64,000 nucleotides of DNA from JALZAI01 sp038207565 (GTDB taxonomy: Bacteria > Actinomycetota > Actinomycetes > Mycobacteriales > Jatrophihabitantaceae): positions 248,001-312,000 of the forward strand of contig JBBQZQ010000001.1 in assembly GCA_038207565.1 (NCBI GenBank), written 5' to 3'. The translations under genes and the position numbers were made by a program. The notes beneath the pieces were generated by a model. That model had not been told where the DNA came from and did no database searches. It saw only the letters and a list, made by a program, of their open reading frames with translations. This document shows positions 43,035 to 51,122 of the stretch, piece after piece (position 1 is the stretch's first letter; each line of letters starts with the position of its first letter).

Positions 43035-43417
43035 GGGGTCGGCCGCTCTGAATCGGGCGTCGGGGACGGGCGCGGTGGGTGCGGACGTTCCATCGAATCG
43101 GGCGTCGGATGCGCCGTCGCCGCGGCGTGTCGTGAGGGCGCAGGTGTCGGTGTCAGTCCGGACGCAGGCGTCGGACTCAGCAGCGCGACATGCAGCATCG
43201 CCTCGTCGGTGAGCATCGTGAGCCGGTGGGAGGTCTCCGGGAGCAGCCAAGTCGTCGCTGTGTTGCGGGCAACCTGCTTACCTGCCGTCCAGACCAGGGC
43301 GGCGCCATTCTCGATTCGGTGCACCTCGCGCAGGAACGTCTCCAACAGCACGACCACGACGACGGCCACGATCAGTCCGAGGACCAGGGCGATCGTCCAG
43401 TACGCGTTGTCGCTCAT
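43031..43417 (-). CDS. small single-pass membrane protein with Pro/Thr-rich tail
   Basis: 128 aa. Membrane helix YWTIALVLGLIVAVVVVVLLE, then FLREVHRIENGAALVWTAGKQVARNTATTWLLPE as an amphipathic region, then a low-complexity C-terminal tail of Pro, Thr, Ser and His. It overlaps both neighbouring genes by 4 bp. The helix-amphipathic layout is like the 85-aa protein at 51401-51658, possibly a distant paralogue. Function unknown. Confidence 0.65.
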   Translation of the reverse strand: MSDNAYWTIALVLGLIVAVVVVVLLETFLREVHRIENGAALVWTAGKQVARNTATTWLLPETSHRLTMLTDEAMLHVALLSPTPASGLTPTPAPSRHAAATAHPTPDSMERPHPPRPSPTPDSERPTP

Positions 43418-43665
43418 GAAGCGGCTCTCGGGGTCAGGCTGTGCCGCGCATCCGCGGCGGCGGCGACGATGCGATCGGCGGTCTGCACGGTGGCGTGGAG
43501 TTGCCACAGGGCCGCCGTGCCGTCGCGCGCGTCGTTCAGAGCGGCCAGCACCGCCTCGGCTCGTTCCGCGGTGCGCCGCGCGCCTCTGATCATGAGCAAC
43601 AGGGCAGCGGCCACAATGATAACGACGACGGCACCGATGAGGTAGCCGAGAATCCAGCCGTTCAC
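43414..43665 (-). CDS. small single-pass membrane protein, first gene of the left divergent operon
   Basis: 83 aa from a GTG with AGGAG 5 bp upstream (VNGWILGYLIGAVVVIIVAAALLLMI). One N-terminal membrane helix, then a cytoplasmic coiled-coil-like region RGARRTAERAEAVLAALNDARDGTAALWQLHATVQTADRIVAAAAD. It is the promoter-proximal gene of the six-gene minus-strand operon and faces hhyS across about 125 bp. No recognised family. Confidence 0.65.
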   Translation of the reverse strand: MNGWILGYLIGAVVVIIVAAALLLMIRGARRTAERAEAVLAALNDARDGTAALWQLHATVQTADRIVAAAADARHSLTPRAAS

Positions 43666-43746
43666 AGGCACTCCTGACAGGAAGGAGAGGGTGTCGCGAC
43701 CGTACACCCGCACGGCTGCTATGTGTATGGTGCACCTAGAGTCCTA

Positions 43747-43762
43747 TGTGATCCACTGCACA
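43747..43762. promoter_or_regulatory. putative CRP/FNR-family operator between the divergent hydrogenase operons
   Basis: TGTGATCCACTGCACA at 43747-43762 matches the TGTGA-N6-TCACA palindrome of Crp/GlxR-type regulators in nine of ten conserved positions. It is 28 bp before the hhyS start and within the shared intergenic region. A related half site CTATGTG occurs about 25 bp upstream as a direct repeat. The role, cAMP-linked starvation control, is inferred. Confidence 0.5.
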
Positions 43763-43789
43763 GACGCTATCGGCTAGAGGGAGCGGCGC

Positions 43790-45154
43790 ATGTCGGATCG
43801 GCACACGAGGTCACCGCAACTCCTGGCGCGCACCCCGGCGCAGGAATTGCTCGACGCCCTCGGCCCCGTCAAGGGCTTCCACGATGTCAGCAATCTTGGC
43901 GCCTTCGGAATGCCGTCGGGGGCGATGACCGAGGACATGCTCGCGGGCGTGGCAGAGGCGAGCGGCGCGACGCGCTTCGGGCCGCTGGAGAAGGTGCACG
44001 CGTTCTGGTTCGCGGGCATGAGTTGCGACGGCTGCAGCGTCGCCGCCACCGGTGCCACCAACCCCTCGGTCGAGAGCATGATGCTGGGCGCCCACCCCGG
44101 CATTCCCCGGGTGATCCTGCATCACCCCGTGCTCAACATGGAATCCGGTCCGCACTATCTGCGTCCTGCCGAGGACGCGATCGCGGGCACGCTCAATGCG
44201 CCTTACGTGGTCATCCTCGAAGGGTCAATAGCCGACGAGGTGGTGGCCCACGCCGCTGGTGGCTACTGGTCGGCGACGGGCGAAGAGCCGTGGGGGCCCG
44301 ACGGCGCACTGCGCCCGGTGAGTTCCACCGAGTGGATCGCCCGGCTAGCCGCCAACGCCGCCGCCATGATCGCCATCGGAACGTGCGCCACCTGGGGCGG
44401 CGTGCCCGCGGCCGAGGGTAACCCCACCGGCGCCATGAGTCTGATGGACTTCCTCGGCAAAGACTACCGCTCGGTGCTCGGCGTCCCGATCGTAAACATT
44501 CCCGGCTGCCCACCGGTCGGCGACAACTTCACCGAGACCATCGCGGCCGTCCTGTACTTCCTGCAGGGCTTCGGCCCGCTGCCGGAGTTCGACGAACTCG
44601 GGCGTCCGGCCTGGCTGTTCGGCGAGACCGTCCACCGCCGGTGCGTGCGCGGCGCCTACTACGAAGAGGGCAGCTTCGCGCACGAATTCGGGGATCCAGA
44701 ATGCCTGGTCGAGATCGGGTGCTGGGGGCCCGTGGTCAACTGCAACATCACCTCACGCGGAGCGGTGAAAGGCATCGGCGGATGCATGAACGCCGGCGGG
44801 GCCTGCATCGGGTGCACCATGCCGGGCTTCCCGGACAAGTTCACCCCCTTCTACAAGCGACCGCCCGGGTCGATGGCGTCGACGTCGGTGTCGCGAATCG
44901 TCGGCAGCGTCATCCGGCCCCTACGAAAGTTCAGCAACAACAACCTCAACCGCGAGGTGCGCTGGGACCGCCAGGGGGCGTCGCCCAGCGCCTTCTCCCG
45001 CGAGAAGGCCGAGCCTTCGCCGCTGGCCGACGTCGGCCACAAGTTCTACGACAAGAGGCGCCGCTCCAGCGATACGGCCCGCAACGATGCCGACGTCTGG
45101 GGCAAGCGACCCGACGAGGCCCCCAGCGGCGGTAGCCCGCGCGTCCGTTCCTGA
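43790..45154 (+). CDS. hhyS: [NiFe]-hydrogenase small subunit, group 1h (high-affinity, formerly group 5)
   Basis: 454 aa. Electron-transfer subunit with three Fe-S clusters. Proximal cluster region FAGMSCDGCS has Cys79, Asp80 and Cys82; IGTCATWGG gives Cys199 and NIPGCPP Cys240. The Cys-Asp arrangement is like the O2-tolerant actinobacterial-type enzyme with an Asp ligand. Distal and medial sites: VHRRC (His282, Cys285), Cys305, Cys311, Cys318, Cys332, Cys339 and Cys342. No Tat signal is present, unlike most group 1 enzymes, so the complex is cytoplasmic. The ~90-residue tail after the last cluster is basic and Ser-rich. It is the first gene of hhySL-protease; these enzymes scavenge atmospheric H2. 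Confidence 0.93.
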   Translation: MSDRHTRSPQLLARTPAQELLDALGPVKGFHDVSNLGAFGMPSGAMTEDMLAGVAEASGATRFGPLEKVHAFWFAGMSCDGCSVAATGATNPSVESMMLGAHPGIPRVILHHPVLNMESGPHYLRPAEDAIAGTLNAPYVVILEGSIADEVVAHAAGGYWSATGEEPWGPDGALRPVSSTEWIARLAANAAAMIAIGTCATWGGVPAAEGNPTGAMSLMDFLGKDYRSVLGVPIVNIPGCPPVGDNFTETIAAVLYFLQGFGPLPEFDELGRPAWLFGETVHRRCVRGAYYEEGSFAHEFGDPECLVEIGCWGPVVNCNITSRGAVKGIGGCMNAGGACIGCTMPGFPDKFTPFYKRPPGSMASTSVSRIVGSVIRPLRKFSNNNLNREVRWDRQGASPSAFSREKAEPSPLADVGHKFYDKRRRSSDTARNDADVWGKRPDEAPSGGSPRVRS

Positions 45155-45176
45155 ATAACCTCGAGGAGTCCCGCGC

Positions 45177-47078
45177 ATGTGCTTCAAGACCCTGCCCGTC
45201 GAGTTCGACGATCGAGGTAACGCCACGCTGCGAGGCGGCATCCCGGACCCCTATTCGGTCACGATCACCAAACCGGAGGTTGGCCAGACCGAGGCCGAGC
45301 GGGAAGACCGCATCCAGCGCCTGGTGGCCCGCAACGGCCACATCAAGGACCTGAACATGGATCCGGTGACCCGCATCGCCGGCGCACTCGCCGTACACGT
45401 CACGGCCGATCTCGACAACGGCCGCTACCTCGATTCGCACGCCCAGGCCACCCTATTCCGCGGCTACGAGGTCATCCTCATGGGACGCGACCCGCGCGAC
45501 GCCATCTTCGTGTCGTCGCGTGCCTGCGGGGTCTGCGGCGGCGTGCACGCCCACGCGGCTGCATACGCGATCGAGCAGGCGATGGGCATCGCTCCTCCGC
45601 CGCTGGGCACCGTGGTGCGCAACATGACCGAAGCCGCCGAGATGGGCTATGACAACCCGCTGCACCTCTACCTGCTGGCCGGGCCGGACTACTCCGAATC
45701 GGTGATCAAGTCCTCGAACCCGGAACTATGGCCGAAGGCCGAATCCTTCAAGTGCCCGAGCGAGCACATCCACGGGTTCAAGACGATGGCCGACCTGATG
45801 ACGGCACTCAACCCGCTCACCGGCGCGCTCTACCGCGAAGGACTGGAGTTCACCCGGCTGTCGCGCGAGATGGTGGTCATCCTGACCGGCAAGTACCCGC
45901 ACCCGCAGAATGTCGTGCCAGGCGGCGTGTCCACCACCCTCACCCTGCAGACCCTCAACGAGTACCACTCCAAGCTCGGCAAAATCTTCGACTACGCGCA
46001 GCGGATGATGGCGGTGTGGGACGACATCCCAGCCTTCTTCTACGAGGCCGACGAGCGTTACCAGTTCGTCGGCTACCGGCCGACCAACCACATCGACCCC
46101 GGCTACTGGGACGATCCGTACGCCTACGACGCGACGTATGAGAACTGCAACGCCTGGGGCGAGAAGCGTTGGTCGACGCCCGGCGTGGTCATCGACGGCC
46201 AGCTGGTCACGACCCGGTTGACCGACATCAACATCGGCTGGGAGGAGTTCGTCGAACACTCCTACTACGAGGAGTCGTCCTCATCCCGCTTCGCCGAGGA
46301 CTCCCTGGGCAACCCGCTGTCGCCCTATCACCCCTGGAATAAGAGGACGCTGCCCAAGCCCGGCGCCCGGGACTGGAAGGACAAGTACACCTGGGCCTGC
46401 GCGCCGCGCTGGGACCGTCAAGTGGTCGAAGCCGGCTGTTACTCGCGCCTGCTGGTCACCGCTCTGGCTCAGAAGATGCCCGCCAGCGACTTCATGTCCG
46501 CGACGGGATCGAGCATGCGCTTCCTTGTGCCGAAGGGTGAGACCGGCGAACGTGAGGTCGAGTGGCACGTGCCCGAACGCTGGAATGCATTCGAACGCAA
46601 CCGCGGCCGGGCCTACCATTACCTGTTCAGCCAGCTCGTCGGCTTGGAGAGCCTCTTCGAGGCCTACCGACTCTTCCAGCAGGGTGAACGCAAGGTGGCG
46701 GCGATGAACCCGACCGAGCTGGAGAAGGCCATCCCCCAGGACGAGCGGGTCGCAGTCGGTTGGTGGGGCGCCGGACGCGGATGGCTGACCCACCACCTGG
46801 TCATGGATAAGGGCAAGATCACCAATTATCAGATCTGCACACCGTCGACGATCAACGCATCTCCTCGAGATCCGTGGGGCCAGCCCGGTCCTTATGAGGA
46901 AGCGGTGATGAACACCCCGATCATCGAAGACCTCTCAGACCCGGCCCGCTTCACCAGCATCGACATGCTGCGCGGCATCCGCAGCTTCGACCCGTGCATG
47001 CCCTGCACCACGCACGCCCACACCGGCCAGGGCGAGGTCGTCCGCGAGGTCAACACCTGCTCCTGCGGCGGTGACTGA
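45177..47078 (+). CDS. hhyL: [NiFe]-hydrogenase large (catalytic) subunit, group 1h
   Basis: 633 aa. The four Cys ligands of the Ni-Fe centre are in SRACGVCGGVH (Cys117, Cys120) and DPCMPCTTH (Cys607, Cys610, His613). MDPVTRIAGALAVHV near the N-terminus and AGPDYSESVI are typical. A 20-residue tail after the last His ends in VNTCSCGGD; in most hydrogenases a tail here is removed by a HybD-type protease after nickel insertion. It starts 22 bp after hhyS and overlaps the protease homologue by 8 bp. It oxidises H2, feeding the respiratory chain in the proposed scavenging role. Confidence 0.94.
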   Translation: MCFKTLPVEFDDRGNATLRGGIPDPYSVTITKPEVGQTEAEREDRIQRLVARNGHIKDLNMDPVTRIAGALAVHVTADLDNGRYLDSHAQATLFRGYEVILMGRDPRDAIFVSSRACGVCGGVHAHAAAYAIEQAMGIAPPPLGTVVRNMTEAAEMGYDNPLHLYLLAGPDYSESVIKSSNPELWPKAESFKCPSEHIHGFKTMADLMTALNPLTGALYREGLEFTRLSREMVVILTGKYPHPQNVVPGGVSTTLTLQTLNEYHSKLGKIFDYAQRMMAVWDDIPAFFYEADERYQFVGYRPTNHIDPGYWDDPYAYDATYENCNAWGEKRWSTPGVVIDGQLVTTRLTDINIGWEEFVEHSYYEESSSSRFAEDSLGNPLSPYHPWNKRTLPKPGARDWKDKYTWACAPRWDRQVVEAGCYSRLLVTALAQKMPASDFMSATGSSMRFLVPKGETGEREVEWHVPERWNAFERNRGRAYHYLFSQLVGLESLFEAYRLFQQGERKVAAMNPTELEKAIPQDERVAVGWWGAGRGWLTHHLVMDKGKITNYQICTPSTINASPRDPWGQPGPYEEAVMNTPIIEDLSDPARFTSIDMLRGIRSFDPCMPCTTHAHTGQGEVVREVNTCSCGGD

Positions 47079-47847
47079 ACCGCCTGGGACGCCGGTGACT
47101 CTTCTCATCGGCGGGGTCAGCGAGCTCTACCAGGGTGATCTGGATCTGGGGCGCCTGGCGGTCGAACGGTTACAGGGCGAGCACCTGGGCCGGGGCGTCT
47201 TGGTGGAGGAGCTTCATTACGGCGCGATCGCTGTCGCCCAACGGTTGGAGGAGTTACGGCCGCCGGCCCTCGTCCTGATCAGTGCGGTCCGCCGCGACCG
47301 CGCACCGGGCACAGTGGTTCGTCGCCTGATCGATCCGCCGACCCTCGCACCGAGCGACGTGCAGGCCGCGGTCGGCGACGCGGTCACCGGCTACGTCCAC
47401 CCTGACCTGGTGGTAGAGATCGCTGCGGCCCTCGGCGCGTTGCCCCCGCGAACGATCACCGTCGAGGTGGAGCCCGAAGTCGTCGGGCCGGGCGAGGGTC
47501 TGAGCGTGTCCGCGGCGACCGGACTCGAGACCGCCCTGAGCCTGGTGCGAGCCGAAGCCCTCCGCGCCCCGCTGCTGGCTCTGGCCGCAGAGATACGGTC
47601 GCGCCTGGGTGACGACCGGCTCGAGGACTCCATGGCGTTGTCGACGCTCGGTGAGCTGCTGGGTGAACTCGCACGACTGAACGAGGACGGTCGCTGGGGT
47701 CACACCTTCGCGTTGCGCGACCGCCTGCGCAGTCGAGTCGCGGACAGTGACAGCAGCGAAGGAATGGACGCCCTGGATTGGAGTCTGTGGTGGGCGCTCA
47801 TCGAGGAACTCGATCGACTGCAGGCGGCCGAGGCGCGGTCCGATTAG
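47071..47847 (+). CDS. HybD-family hydrogenase maturation protease homologue, degenerate and C-terminally extended
   Basis: 258 aa. The first ~165 residues follow the HybD fold: TLLIGGVSELYQGDLDLGRLAVERLQ, LVLISAVRRDRAPGTVVRRL, and a final GEGLSVSAATGLETALSLV. The Ni-binding acidic positions of HybD are changed: the usual (D/S)D(E/D)G motif reads QGDLDLG, the DGG strand reads LHYG and VDAV reads ISAV. The remaining ~95 residues (LGDDRLEDSMALSTLGELLGEL...) are an extra acidic helical domain. It overlaps hhyL, so it belongs to the operon. It may be a chaperone rather than an active protease. Confidence 0.75.
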   Translation: MTEPPGTPVTLLIGGVSELYQGDLDLGRLAVERLQGEHLGRGVLVEELHYGAIAVAQRLEELRPPALVLISAVRRDRAPGTVVRRLIDPPTLAPSDVQAAVGDAVTGYVHPDLVVEIAAALGALPPRTITVEVEPEVVGPGEGLSVSAATGLETALSLVRAEALRAPLLALAAEIRSRLGDDRLEDSMALSTLGELLGELARLNEDGRWGHTFALRDRLRSRVADSDSSEGMDALDWSLWWALIEELDRLQAAEARSD

Positions 47848-48608
47848 GATTCGCGCTGCCCGAACAGCTTCGCCGGTGGCTGGGGCGGTCCGACCGGATC
47901 CTCAAGCAGGCCGAGGTTGTGCGGCGGCACGGCCACCCGGTTGCCGCGCTGTGTCAGCAAGACCAGCGCGCCGTCGGCGAGCACGTCGACGGCCTCGCCG
48001 GTGACCTCGGGCCCGCCAGGACCCATCGGGATGAGCCGGGCCCGGCGCTGCCGGCCCAGGGTCGTGCAAAGCGGCAGGTAGTCCACGAGGACCTGCTCGG
48101 CGGGTGCGTCCACGCGTTGCTCGAGTGCGATAAGAACGCGGGCGAGCAGATCAGCGCGGGGCGGCGAGGCGTCCTCGACGAGCACGGTGAGGCTCACCCA
48201 TTCGGTGCGCGCTGGGCCCAACTCGACGTAAACGCCAAGGCTGGCCAGGACCTCGCCCCCGGCGTCGCAGACCGTGTCTGGCCAGACCAGACCGCTGCCC
48301 GCGGTACCGATGACGTCGTGCAATGCCAGCAGCGCGGCGACGTAGGGCCAGCCCTCGCGCTCAGGCGGGAGCGGCGGACGCAGGAGCAGCGTAAAACCCA
48401 GACCGCGGCCCTGCTCAACCACCCAGGGCAGGCCGCCGCGCCCACGCGGGGAGGCTTGGTAGTCGGCCACCACAACCGCTCCGGGCGGTGCCTGCTTCCG
48501 GGCCCAGGCCGTCGCGAGCGCCTCGGTCGACAGTACCGCCGGGTACGTCCGGACCGGTCGGTCACCGAGCGCCGCGGCGAGGTCGGCCGCGTCGAGATCC
48601 CGTGTCAT
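47844..48608 (-). CDS. degenerate biotin-protein-ligase (BPL/LplA) fold protein
   Basis: 254 aa. The catalytic-domain pattern of BirA is visible: PAVLSTEALATAWARKQAPPGAVVVADYQASPRGRGG (GRGRxG loop reduced, Arg55-Gly59), GFTLLLRP, WPDTV (for WPND, 109-112) and GVYVEL. Also present is a C-terminal SH3-like domain (ARLIPMGPGGPEVTGEAVDVLADGALVLL). The Lys of the KxxGIL motif is missing (EVLASLG), so ordinary biotin transfer is unlikely. It shares 4 bp with the TPR gene upstream on this strand and overlaps the protease homologue by 4 bp at its 3' end. Presence in a hydrogenase locus is unexpected; a ligand-binding or scaffold role is inferred. Confidence 0.65.
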   Translation of the reverse strand: MTRDLDAADLAAALGDRPVRTYPAVLSTEALATAWARKQAPPGAVVVADYQASPRGRGGLPWVVEQGRGLGFTLLLRPPLPPEREGWPYVAALLALHDVIGTAGSGLVWPDTVCDAGGEVLASLGVYVELGPARTEWVSLTVLVEDASPPRADLLARVLIALEQRVDAPAEQVLVDYLPLCTTLGRQRRARLIPMGPGGPEVTGEAVDVLADGALVLLTQRGNRVAVPPHNLGLLEDPVGPPQPPAKLFGQRES

Positions 48609-49834
48609 GCCCACGTGTCCGGCGCTCCCGCGGCGCGTGCCGCGTTGTTGAGCGTCGCGGCGAGCCGCTGCCACTGCGGGATGGCGAAGCGCGCCATGGC
48701 TGAGCTGATGACCGCATGCAACCGGGCGGCGTCCTCGCCCGGGCGGTCCGTACAGCTTTCGGCAAGGGCCGAGGCCAGCAGGTCGTAGGCGCGGGGCGGT
48801 AGCTCGAGCACGGCCTGCAGGAGGGTCTCGGCCAGGTCGTACGCGGTGTCCGACCGGGTCAGCAGACCATCCACGAAGCCGCGCACGATGTCGCGCCGCG
48901 TCCGGTCCGGAGCCTCGGCCGCCCGCAACACCTCCTCGCGGAGCAGTCCGAGCCACTCGTCGGGCGGTTCGGCGTCGACCGCGGACAGTAGGTCTGCCGA
49001 CGCGTCTCCGGGTCGGCGGCCCAGCAGCTGCTCGGCTTGCACGCGTACCGCCGCCGGGGCACTGCCCAGCGCCAGCGCCTGCCGGGCCGCAAGCCGGGCT
49101 CGCGGCCCGTCGCCGACCTGCTCGTAGGCCAGACCGAGATTGGCCTTGACCATCGCGTTGTCGGCCGGACGCACGCTGCGCGGAAAGTCGGCGAGTGCGC
49201 GGCGCAACGCGGTGACCGCGTCGGCGGGTCGGTGCGCCGCCAGGTGCGCAAGCCCGAGAGCGTTCGCGGCGGCACCGGCGCCGGCTCGATCGCCGGCGCT
49301 GTCGGCCAGCTCGAGGGCCTCGGCCAGCAGCACGACGGCAGCTTCGACGTCGCCCTCCGCCAGCAGCGACGCGCCGTGCTCGCGGGCCGAGGCCGCGGCC
49401 TGGGCGGGGTAGCCCGCGACCAGGAAGAGCCGACCGGCGTGCGCCCACGCCGCGCGGGCACCCGCCGGGTCGCCAGCGTCGTGGAGCACGAGCCCGAGGT
49501 TGTAGGAAGCGGCAGCCTCCTCGGCCGGCTGATCAAGTTCGGCAAGCGCGGCGCGGGCTGTCGACAGCGTCGCTGCCGCTTGGTCCGGCTGGCCCGTTGT
49601 GCGCAGCGCGACACCCAACATCACGTTTGCTTTCGCCTGCTCGAGGCGCATGCCGCACACGCCGAACAGATCACGCGCCGCGGTCAGTGCCGACCGCGCG
49701 CCCTCGCACTCACCAGACTGCAGCAGCACCGAACCCAGGTGGAACTGCGTCGTCGCGTGCTGCACAGGGTATCCGTCGGGAGGGTAGCGGGTGAGTCGCT
49801 CGGTCAGGACGTCCGCCTCGGAGGGGGCCACCAC
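48605..49834 (-). CDS. TPR-repeat protein of the hydrogenase locus
   Basis: 409 aa from GTG (VVAPSEADVLTERLTRYPPDGYP). Six to eight tetratricopeptide repeats between residues ~25 and 250 (for example ATTQFHLGSVLLQSGECEGARSAL, AAASYNLGLVLHDAGDPAGARAAW, NAMVKANLGLAYEQVGDGPRARLA), then a C-terminal helical domain. It is translationally coupled to the BPL-like gene by an ATGA overlap and divergent from the second protease across 15 bp. TPR proteins bind partner proteins; here it is likely a maturation or assembly factor, but this is inference. Confidence 0.75.
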   Translation of the reverse strand: MVAPSEADVLTERLTRYPPDGYPVQHATTQFHLGSVLLQSGECEGARSALTAARDLFGVCGMRLEQAKANVMLGVALRTTGQPDQAAATLSTARAALAELDQPAEEAAASYNLGLVLHDAGDPAGARAAWAHAGRLFLVAGYPAQAAASAREHGASLLAEGDVEAAVVLLAEALELADSAGDRAGAGAAANALGLAHLAAHRPADAVTALRRALADFPRSVRPADNAMVKANLGLAYEQVGDGPRARLAARQALALGSAPAAVRVQAEQLLGRRPGDASADLLSAVDAEPPDEWLGLLREEVLRAAEAPDRTRRDIVRGFVDGLLTRSDTAYDLAETLLQAVLELPPRAYDLLASALAESCTDRPGEDAARLHAVISSAMARFAIPQWQRLAATLNNAARAAGAPDTWA

Positions 49835-49849
49835 ACCTATCCTGTCGTT

Positions 49850-50344
49850 GTGAATGGAGTCGTCGCCTGCTTTGGCAACGTGTTGCGGGCCGACGACGGG
49901 GTGGGTCCCGCGGTGGCGCGAGCGCTGCTGTCGGAGTCCCTGCCCGACGGCGTGCGGGTGCTCGACGTCGGCATCGGCGGCATCCACCTTGTGCAGGAAC
50001 TCCTGTCCGGCGTCGATGTGCTGCTGATCGTTGACGCCGTCGATCTCGGCCGTCCGCCGGGGACCGTCGTGGTCCAACGTCCCGACATCCTGGACGTCAG
50101 CACTCTCAGCGTCGACCGGCGCCGCGACGAACTTGCCGACATGCACCTCGCGACCCCGGCCCGAGCGTTGATGGTCGCCCTTGGCATGGGACTACTCCCG
50201 GCCACCACGCTCATCGTCGGCGTCCAGACCACCGACACCGAGGAGCCCCGGTACGGCCTGTCCGAGCGGACGGAGCGGGCCGTCCCGCTCGTCGTGGCCG
50301 AGGTGCAGCGGCTGCTGAAGATGCACGGGACGGCACCGGCATAG
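49850..50344 (+). CDS. HybD-family hydrogenase maturation protease (canonical)
   Basis: 164 aa from GTG (VNGVVACFGNVLRADDGVGPAVARAL). It has the canonical LRADDGVG, DVGIGGIHLVQELL, LIVDAVD and a DMHLATPARALMVALGMG segment with the expected His, i.e. the nickel-sensing acidic/His set of HybD/HyaD. These enzymes cut the large-subunit tail after nickel insertion. Being intact while the copy at 47071 is degenerate, it is the better candidate for processing HhyL. Monocistronic; its start is 15 bp from the divergent TPR gene. Confidence 0.88.
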   Translation: MNGVVACFGNVLRADDGVGPAVARALLSESLPDGVRVLDVGIGGIHLVQELLSGVDVLLIVDAVDLGRPPGTVVVQRPDILDVSTLSVDRRRDELADMHLATPARALMVALGMGLLPATTLIVGVQTTDTEEPRYGLSERTERAVPLVVAEVQRLLKMHGTAPA

Positions 50345-50358
50345 TGATCGCCAACCGA

Positions 50359-50925
50359 TCAGGCCGGACGCGGTGAGATCTGCAGGAGCGCCTGCGTGGG
50401 CGGCGGATGCTCCGGGGCGGCGTCGGGCTCGACGTCGATCGCAACGAAGCCAGGCAGATTCTCTCGCAGCGCCTCTTGCACACCATGCCTGAGCGTCTCG
50501 GCCGCCGACGTGCATCCCGAGCAGGCACCGTTGAGGCGAAGCCGCACCACCCCGTGCGCCACGCCGAGCACCTGCACCTCGCCACCGTGCTCGTGCAGGT
50601 AGGGGCGGATCGGTTCGAGGGCGGTAGATGCGGCGTCCAGGTCGTCGACACCCACGCCGTAGGCCTCGAAGAGCCAGTCGACGCCCGCATCCCCGCGCCG
50701 TAGCTCCGGCAGCGCCGCGCCCAACGTGTCGGCCAACCTGGTCACCGCGAGCCGGTGCACCGCGTCCACGCCGTCGAGCAGCTCGAAGACCTGATTGCGC
50801 ACCGGCTCGTCCCACTCCTCGATCTCGGCGAGCAAGATCTCCAGCCGGTCCAGCAGCGGACCCAACGCCGCGAGGGAGGCATCCTCGGTACCCTCCGGTG
50901 CGTCGTGGCGCACCGGATCACTCAC
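50359..50925 (-). CDS. NifU-like Fe-S scaffold protein
   Basis: 188 aa. The C-terminal half is a NifU domain: RPYLHEHGGEVQVLGVAHGVVRLRLNGACSGCTSAAETLRHGVQEAL, with the CxxC cluster site. The N-terminal half (LLDRLEILLAEIEEWDEPVRNQVFELLDGVDAVHRLAVTRLADTL) is helical. It probably assembles or delivers the Fe-S clusters of HhyS. It overlaps the preceding DUF1059 gene by 8 bp. It is convergent with the protease at 49850-50344 (14-bp gap). Confidence 0.88.
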   Translation of the reverse strand: MSDPVRHDAPEGTEDASLAALGPLLDRLEILLAEIEEWDEPVRNQVFELLDGVDAVHRLAVTRLADTLGAALPELRRGDAGVDWLFEAYGVGVDDLDAASTALEPIRPYLHEHGGEVQVLGVAHGVVRLRLNGACSGCTSAAETLRHGVQEALRENLPGFVAIDVEPDAAPEHPPPTQALLQISPRPA

Positions 50926-51097
50926 CGGCGGGCCGGACCTTGGTGACGGCGTAGTCGATCAGCGTCTGGTTCAGTTCGACGCCGTGTTTGGCCTTGGCGT
51001 GCTTGGCGACTGCCGCGACCAGATCTTCGGCGGTCTCGGCCCTGGCGACGTTCTTGCACGCGACGCCGACGTCCGCGCAGTGAAACTGCACTGCCAT
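50918..51097 (-). CDS. DUF1059 small protein
   Basis: 59 aa from ATG (MAVQFHCADVGVACKNVARAETAEDLVAAVAKHAKAKHG). The pattern of Cys7 and Cys14 and the ETAEDLVAAVAKHAKAKHGV helix match the DUF1059 family of small predicted metal-binding proteins. It is encoded between a membrane protein and NifU and overlaps the latter by 8 bp. A role in metal or cluster handling is inferred. Confidence 0.75.
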   Translation of the reverse strand: MAVQFHCADVGVACKNVARAETAEDLVAAVAKHAKAKHGVELNQTLIDYAVTKVRPAGE

Positions 51098-51122
51098 CAC
51101 TTGCTCCCATCGGTGGGGTGGC

